This document shows, piece after piece, positions 58,606-64,000 of a stretch of 64,000 nucleotides of DNA (its first letter is position 1; every line of letters starts with the position of its first letter). The DNA is from Inia geoffrensis (taxonomy: Eukaryota; Chordata; Mammalia; Artiodactyla; Iniidae). Below the pieces are notes generated by a model. That model saw nothing but the letters and a program-made list of their open reading frames with translations, had not been told where the DNA came from and did no database searches. The position numbers and the translations under genes were made by a program. The DNA lies in contig CM070899.1 in the NCBI GenBank assembly GCA_036417435.1, forward strand, positions 67,349,001-67,413,000, read 5' to 3'.

Positions 58606-60093
58606 CTAGTACCTGTCTCCATAAAATATATGTTCCCATTTTTTTTTTTTTCTAACTTCTCAAGGAAATAGGAGGGAACTACTAGTAGCAAAATTTTCTA
58701 CGGAACTCAATGGCAAAAAGAGTACCCTTTCTCCAAGAATCACTGCGTTGAGGAGGGCAATTATGATAAAATGTAAATGTGTGCTTTTAAATATGCTACT
58801 CTTATCAGGGGAAAAAATGGTACTGCACATCCAAGGGGAAAATATGTGAGCTGAATAAAGAATAAAACAAAACAAAACAAAAACACTTGATGTGAGGCCA
58901 GGGAAACAAGATCTTAAAATGCTGGTGCAGAGACAGCAAGTACCTCACATGCATGTTGACCCCCTTCCTCCCGTGCCCGTGACAGACACCGCTAATCAAG
59001 TCTAGGCTATTCTTTCCCACCAAACTGAGGCTTAACTTCAGAATCCTTGTCAACGTTGTACTTCATGCGGTCATTACTGGGTGGTTGGTGTTGATAGACA
59101 TAATATAAGCCATTAGCTATGGCTGAGCTGGAGCGTAGGAAGGACAGGGCGGTGAAAGAGTGTGAGGTCATTTAAGGAAGATGAGAACGGGGCCCGGGAG
59201 GAGCCCCAACAGACGGCTGAGATCTGTGGTGTGGCTCAAGCCTTCTATGTAGGTTGTGGGGTGCGTGTAGAACAGTCTCAGCCTAACTCAAGGAATGTCC
59301 TGGGGCTGGATCCGAGACCCAGAGAGAAAAAGGTCCTGTTTTCCAAGAGGCCCAAGAGGCTAAGCTGAGAAGTCAAATCACCTGGCAAAGTCTGTTATCC
59401 CAAAGCATGAGTCCGGAAGAGCAGCCAGTTTATTGAGGGAGGAAGGAAACAGCATTAATTCTGCACCAGGCCCCATGAATAATTGAGTCTTCCCAGAAGA
59501 CATGCCTGTGCTATAAGCTGCTTGTACCCCAAGATTGCCTGCCCATGTGGAAAATGCTAGTGTTATACAATTTGATGGAGCAAACTGCTTCTGCTCCTGG
59601 GTTAGGGGTGACACGGGGACAAGGAAGGATGGATTTATTTCAGAAGTAAAGGGAAGCTGGTAAAGGAAAAATCTTTTTCCTGTCTTCCCAGGAGGGGACA
59701 ACAGAAAATTACCTGGGTATAGCTTTTTGTTTGTCAGTAGCACCTTTGGAAACCTGAAATGTTTCCATCTATCTTCACAGCAAAGCTCTGTAGGGCATGG
59801 GTTTCAGTTTCTCCTTTGAGGTGGAGGAACTGGAACCCAGACAGGCTGCATGATGAGTTCTCTGGCACACAGGAGACAGCAGCTGGGATCAGCCTTCAGG
59901 CTCTTCTGGTTCAAGACTTGTCTGAGCTGACAGTAGAAAACATGATGCCCAATGGTTCATAGCATAAGGTCATCAAAATAGCCCTGAAGAGAGGTGGTCA
60001 AGAACCACTATGAACCTAAGTTGAGTTTTCTATGGCATTTTTCCTCTGAGAAGCAAGAAGCATTTTCTTGCTTTACATTGAAGGGACTCAAAA
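58606..60093. other. Unassigned sequence with a probable MIR piece
   Basis: A short MIR-like piece on the minus strand lies near 59770-59845. The 121-codon minus-strand ORF at 59378-59743 has no recognisable domain. Confidence 0.4.

Positions 60094-60155
<62 letters not shown>
60094..60155 (+). repeat. AT dinucleotide microsatellite
   Basis: (AT)n of about 60 bp with single 'gt' and 'ca' interruptions. It is near-palindromic and so able to form cruciforms. Confidence 0.97.
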
Positions 60156-60259
60156 ATTTATGTCAATAACAGCCTTCTAATATGCATGCTTGAGTACGGA
60201 TCAGAAAGAGCCAGTGTACAGGCTGGCCCACCCATTCTCAGAGGCAGTGTGGAATAAGA

Positions 60260-60450
60260 GAAGTTAGGAAGACCTTGATTCCAGCTTTAGCACTTAATAG
60301 CTGTGCAGCCTCAGGTAGTTATTTTCACTCTCTGAGCAACCATAAATTTAGGATACAACTATTTACTTCTTAAGGGCTGTCCTGAGGATTAACAGGGTAT
60401 GTAAATAACTTGACACATAATACATGATCAGTAAAGATAAATCCATCCCT
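60260..60450 (+). repeat. MIR SINE, plus strand
   Basis: The order is 'gaccttgattccagctttag', 'cacttaatagctgtgcagcc', 'gtcctgaggattaacagggt' and 'acttgacacataatacatga'. Confidence 0.8.
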
Positions 60451-63400
60451 CCTAGGTCAAGACAGACGCTGGTGGTTTTGTTCTTATAAAGTAGGCAGCA
60501 CAGGAGAAGGTGGTTAGAGATGGTTCTGGACTCCGGGATGTCCAGACGTCCAGGCCAAAGCTCTTTCCCCTTCTCCATCTCTCTGCTGCCTCGCCAGCCC
60601 GTAGGCTCAGGCCAGGGGTGAAGGGGGCGGCGGGGAGGAGATCGAGTGGACTCTGGCTCCCAGGGCCCTGGCTCCTAAATGGAAGCAGGCAGCTATGTCC
60701 TGCCCTCAGGGCTGCTTTTGAGTTTATTTCAAATGAAGCACCATTTGGAGAGAATTATAATTATCTTTTTGGGAGGTGACAAAAGCATGGAAGTCTGAAG
60801 GGGGAGCTGGAATTAAGGAGAGTTGAAGCAGGGAGCCACACCACAGAGGACCCCGGTCACCGGAGAATGCTCCAGAAGAGCACCAAAGCTGGTTGCTCAA
60901 TGAATCTCCTTCTTGGCTCAGAAAACACACACCTGTGTCTCTGTCTCCTCCCGCCCTCAGGAGCTTGGGCTCAGCCTCTGCCAGCTCCCTCAAGCCGAGC
61001 CCACGGCTTGCCAGGAGGTCAGGTCCAAAACACAATTGCAACAGCAATAGTGAAGGCTGAGCAAACAGCCCCGAAATGATGATGAAAAGCTGAACTGGGG
61101 GAGCAGGCAGGCTGTCGGGGAAAGACACCAGGATGATAAATCACGGCAACCAGGCCCCGAGTTCTCTCCAGACCAAGAGCTTCGCTGCGAGAGGGGACAC
61201 AAGGGAAACGGCTACTCCTCCTGAGCACATTCTGGAAAAGTGGCACCTTTTCTTTTCACGTAATACGTTCATGTGACGGTTGTCAAGACCACGATGAAAA
61301 GCCGTTAGAGGGAAGTGTGAAAGCAGAACCCTGAGGCCTTAGAGAAGGTAGTCAAAGGCTGGCATGTTTTTGAAAACAAATTCTTCCCCAGCGACCCCTG
61401 GTACAGTCCTGCCCTCAGCTAAGCCTCCAGCACAGCCTGGGTTCTCTGTCCTGGAGGCACTCTAAAGCTCTGCAAGGTAGCTGTCCTTGAACGCCCGCCT
61501 GGAAGACAGAAGCGTGGTGCCGACGGGAGAAGGTTACCCTCCTGTGCTTGCCAGGGGGAATGAGCAAAAGCTGCACAGGAGCACAGCCCTGGGGAAGGGA
61601 ATGTTGGCCGGCAACCTCCATGAGGGGAGCCAGGACAGCAGGATGACCTCCAAAGCCACCTCCTTCCTCCTCATCGGCCATCCAGTCCCTGGCCACTGGT
61701 TCCCAGGGAGCAGCCACTTGTACCTTCAGAAGAATCAGACCTGTGGCTTTTGAAAAGCATAAGATGCCTCTAGCTGAGGCCGGCCTGCCATTCCTTTCTC
61801 CAAAATGTTTTCTTTTCCCCCTCTTCCCATATTCCTGCATCACTTTAGCCCAGGCCGTGTCATCTCATTCTTGGGTAATTGCAATGGCTACAGTGTGGCC
61901 TTCTCAGCACAGTTCTCTCCCTTTCAGGTTTTCCTTGCCATGACCATAAGACTTTCTTCCTTCACAACTTTTTTTATCATGAAATTCCCATTCCAAGTTT
62001 TACATCGATATCCTGTCATGCAGTGCCTAGAGCCCAGACCCCTCTGCCTGGCTTTCCAAATCCTCCAGAATCCAGCTCCGGCTTCTACAGGTCGTGGAGC
62101 ATCTGGACCTTCTGTTCCAGCTAAGCCAGCCTCCTGCCTGTTCCCTGTTCATGCCAGACTCATCCCCACCTCCATTTCTTATTCCTCCTTTCCGCAGTGC
62201 CCGCCTCACCCTCTCTGCCTAATCAAATTCCCCCCCTCCTTCCAGCCCAGCTGCAGTCCCCTTCACTCCTTGCCTTACAGGACTTCCTAGGCCCCCATGC
62301 TCTCTCGCTTCTCTGAATTTCAGCTGAAATCAGCAGCTCAAAGAGGCTCTTGATGAGCTTCTGATTGTCTCATTTGTCTGGCTCATCTGCAAAGGATTTG
62401 ACAGCGGGGCCACTGCTCATATCCTTCAATGACCTCAGGAGAACCCGGACAGAGCGTGGTGTTCACACATAAAAGGGGCACAACTCATACTTGTTGGCTC
62501 TACAAAAGTAGGGTGACCTTGAATTACAGTGAGATCATTCATTCAACAAATGCCTATTGAATACCTACTGTGTGTCATGATCTGCACTGGAGATCAAAGT
62601 GTGAGAAAGATGGGGAACTAATAGGCCAGTGGGAAACATAGTTAAACAAGCAGTTACAACACAGACTGGCAACGAAGACCCTCTGACGGGGAGAGAATAG
62701 CATGCTACAGGGTACAGAACGAGGGCAACTCTTCTCCTAGGCTTGGGAGATTATGGAATGCTTCACATGGTTGGTGTTTCTTAAAATAAGACCTTGAGTT
62801 AGCTGGTTATGGGTGCTAGGGAGAATGAAAGAAGAGTATTTTCAAAGAACTGAAAGATTTAACGTAGCTTGATCATTTCTAGGATTGTCACCTTGGCTTT
62901 CCTCTATTTACTTAAATGGCCTCTATGCCATAAATAGTTATTAAATGATAATGTAATTATCTGTCTGTATCTACTGATCTATCGATTCTATCCATCCAGC
63001 TATATATTCCTAGCTAAGAACACACAAGTCCTTTGTACTTGCTAGACATGGTCTGGGGAGGTGCACAAGCATACATATTTTATAGCATCTCTGTAGCTTT
63101 TCATTCTTAGCTGCCTGAGATGTTTGGGATAGTGTTTCTTACAAATGGAAGGTGGGGGGCGAAGGGGGATGGGAGAGGGATGGATTGAGCTCTCTCTTAC
63201 AGAACACTCCAGCCCATTGGTTTCACGCAGTTTATTGCTATTCATAGCATTCCATTTTCATCCAAAATGTGGGAATGACCTGACTACCAAGCTATTATGG
63301 ATAAAATGAAGAGACTGCCTATGTACAAATCTGTATTCTCTTTCTATTACCAAGAGCCAAAGGTCTAAGGCCCATCCCAGCTAGATTTTCACATGTTCAG

Positions 63401-64000
63401 GCTAACAGGGTAGTTCCTTGAATAGAAAGAAAGCAAGATTTGTTCCTGACAGAAGTATAATGTTTGTGTATTTATGTGGGAAAATAGATACTATTTTGTG
63501 ACCAAAGATCCTTTCAGTCACATTGAGACCATCCTCTCTGTGGACCTGTAAGTACAGCGCATGGTGCTGCCTAGCAAACTGAGCTCTACCCCGATCTGTC
63601 CAAGCACCACAGCCTTCCACTGCCATGCAGAGGGATGGCTGGACCTCAGCATCTTGTGCTAAGTATTCAGGGCACAGACATCAAACTCCTCTTTGTTTTC
63701 CACGGGATGGCAAAAGGCTGGGAAACACACTCAGGGCCCCACACCTCTATTGACTGGTTTGGAAACAGGAAGGCCCTGGCTGCAATATTCAACCGCATTA
63801 AATGCCCGGCATTATCCAGAGCCCTGAACGTGGGTTCATTGTCTGGCTGGTCTTTGCCGCTGAATGTGCTGGAGAAAGGCCGTGCGTAATTAGGGACCGC
63901 CTGGTGAAAAGGGTTTCGCTCACACCACATGCCCAGTTTTTGTCCTTAGAGGAGGGTGTCAATCTGAGAAAGGGTGAGCCCCTAGGGAGAAACATTTATA
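60451..64000. other. Unassigned sequence (3.5 kb), locally GC-richer
   Basis: This is the longest stretch without a recognised repeat at the right end. The part 60580-61250 is GC-richer than the window average. ORFs of up to 161 codons (61805-62290, plus strand) and 142 codons (61415-61843, minus strand) show no domain that I recognise. A degraded repeat-like terminus ('attcaacaaatgcctattga') is near 62542. An exon of a real gene cannot be excluded, but I cannot support one. Confidence 0.35.

Overview
The window looks like nuclear DNA of a cetacean (whale or dolphin). The strongest evidence is about a dozen copies of tRNA-derived CHR-type SINEs, recognisable by a head reading ggcttccctggtggcgcagt, together with L1 LINEs of the cetartiodactyl type. 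Five copies are of a short, young form (about 210 bp, ending in an A tail after gaggcccgcgtaccgc) that I know from whales and dolphins. I saw no Alu, B1, BovB or bovine ART2A sequence, which argues against primates, rodents and ruminants. The assignment rests on recognising repeat families, not on a database search.

I recognise no functional protein-coding gene, rRNA, tRNA, snRNA or CRISPR array. All ORFs are short. The longer ones are L1 ORF2 debris, SINE read-through, retroviral pol debris or microsatellite translation, and the few others match nothing I know. The window is therefore probably intergenic or the inside of a long intron.

Layout. 1-3 kb: a MaLR-type LTR, then an L1 3' end carrying a SINE with a clear target-site duplication. 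3-17 kb: mostly unassigned sequence with scattered L2, MIR and MER20-like relics and three full SINEs. 17.3-19.7 kb: a decayed class III (ERV-L-like) provirus on the minus strand with RNase H, integrase, dUTPase and an LTR-like end. 20-30 kb: unassigned sequence, a GAAA tract, a tiny head-only SINE copy and an L1 3' end. 30.28-35.12 kb: the main feature, an L1 on the minus strand with both ends and a 12-bp target-site duplication, but with ORF1 joined directly to the middle of the ORF2 endonuclease, plus a young SINE inside. 36-47 kb: SINEs, L2, MIR and one hAT-type DNA transposon inside another. 48.8-54.4 kb: old L1 pieces around a second ERV-L-like pol with a 3' LTR swollen by a TTTC/CA microsatellite. 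54-64 kb: MIR, L2 and L1M relics, an AT microsatellite and long unassigned stretches.

The pieces do not work together as a pathway. What can be read is a history of insertions: ancient MIR, L2, MaLR, ERV-L and hAT elements first, then L1 and long CHR SINEs, then short CHR SINEs. I found no undescribed biological system. The best leads are the rearranged L1, the paired ERV-L remnants, the head-only SINE insertion and several short tandem duplications.
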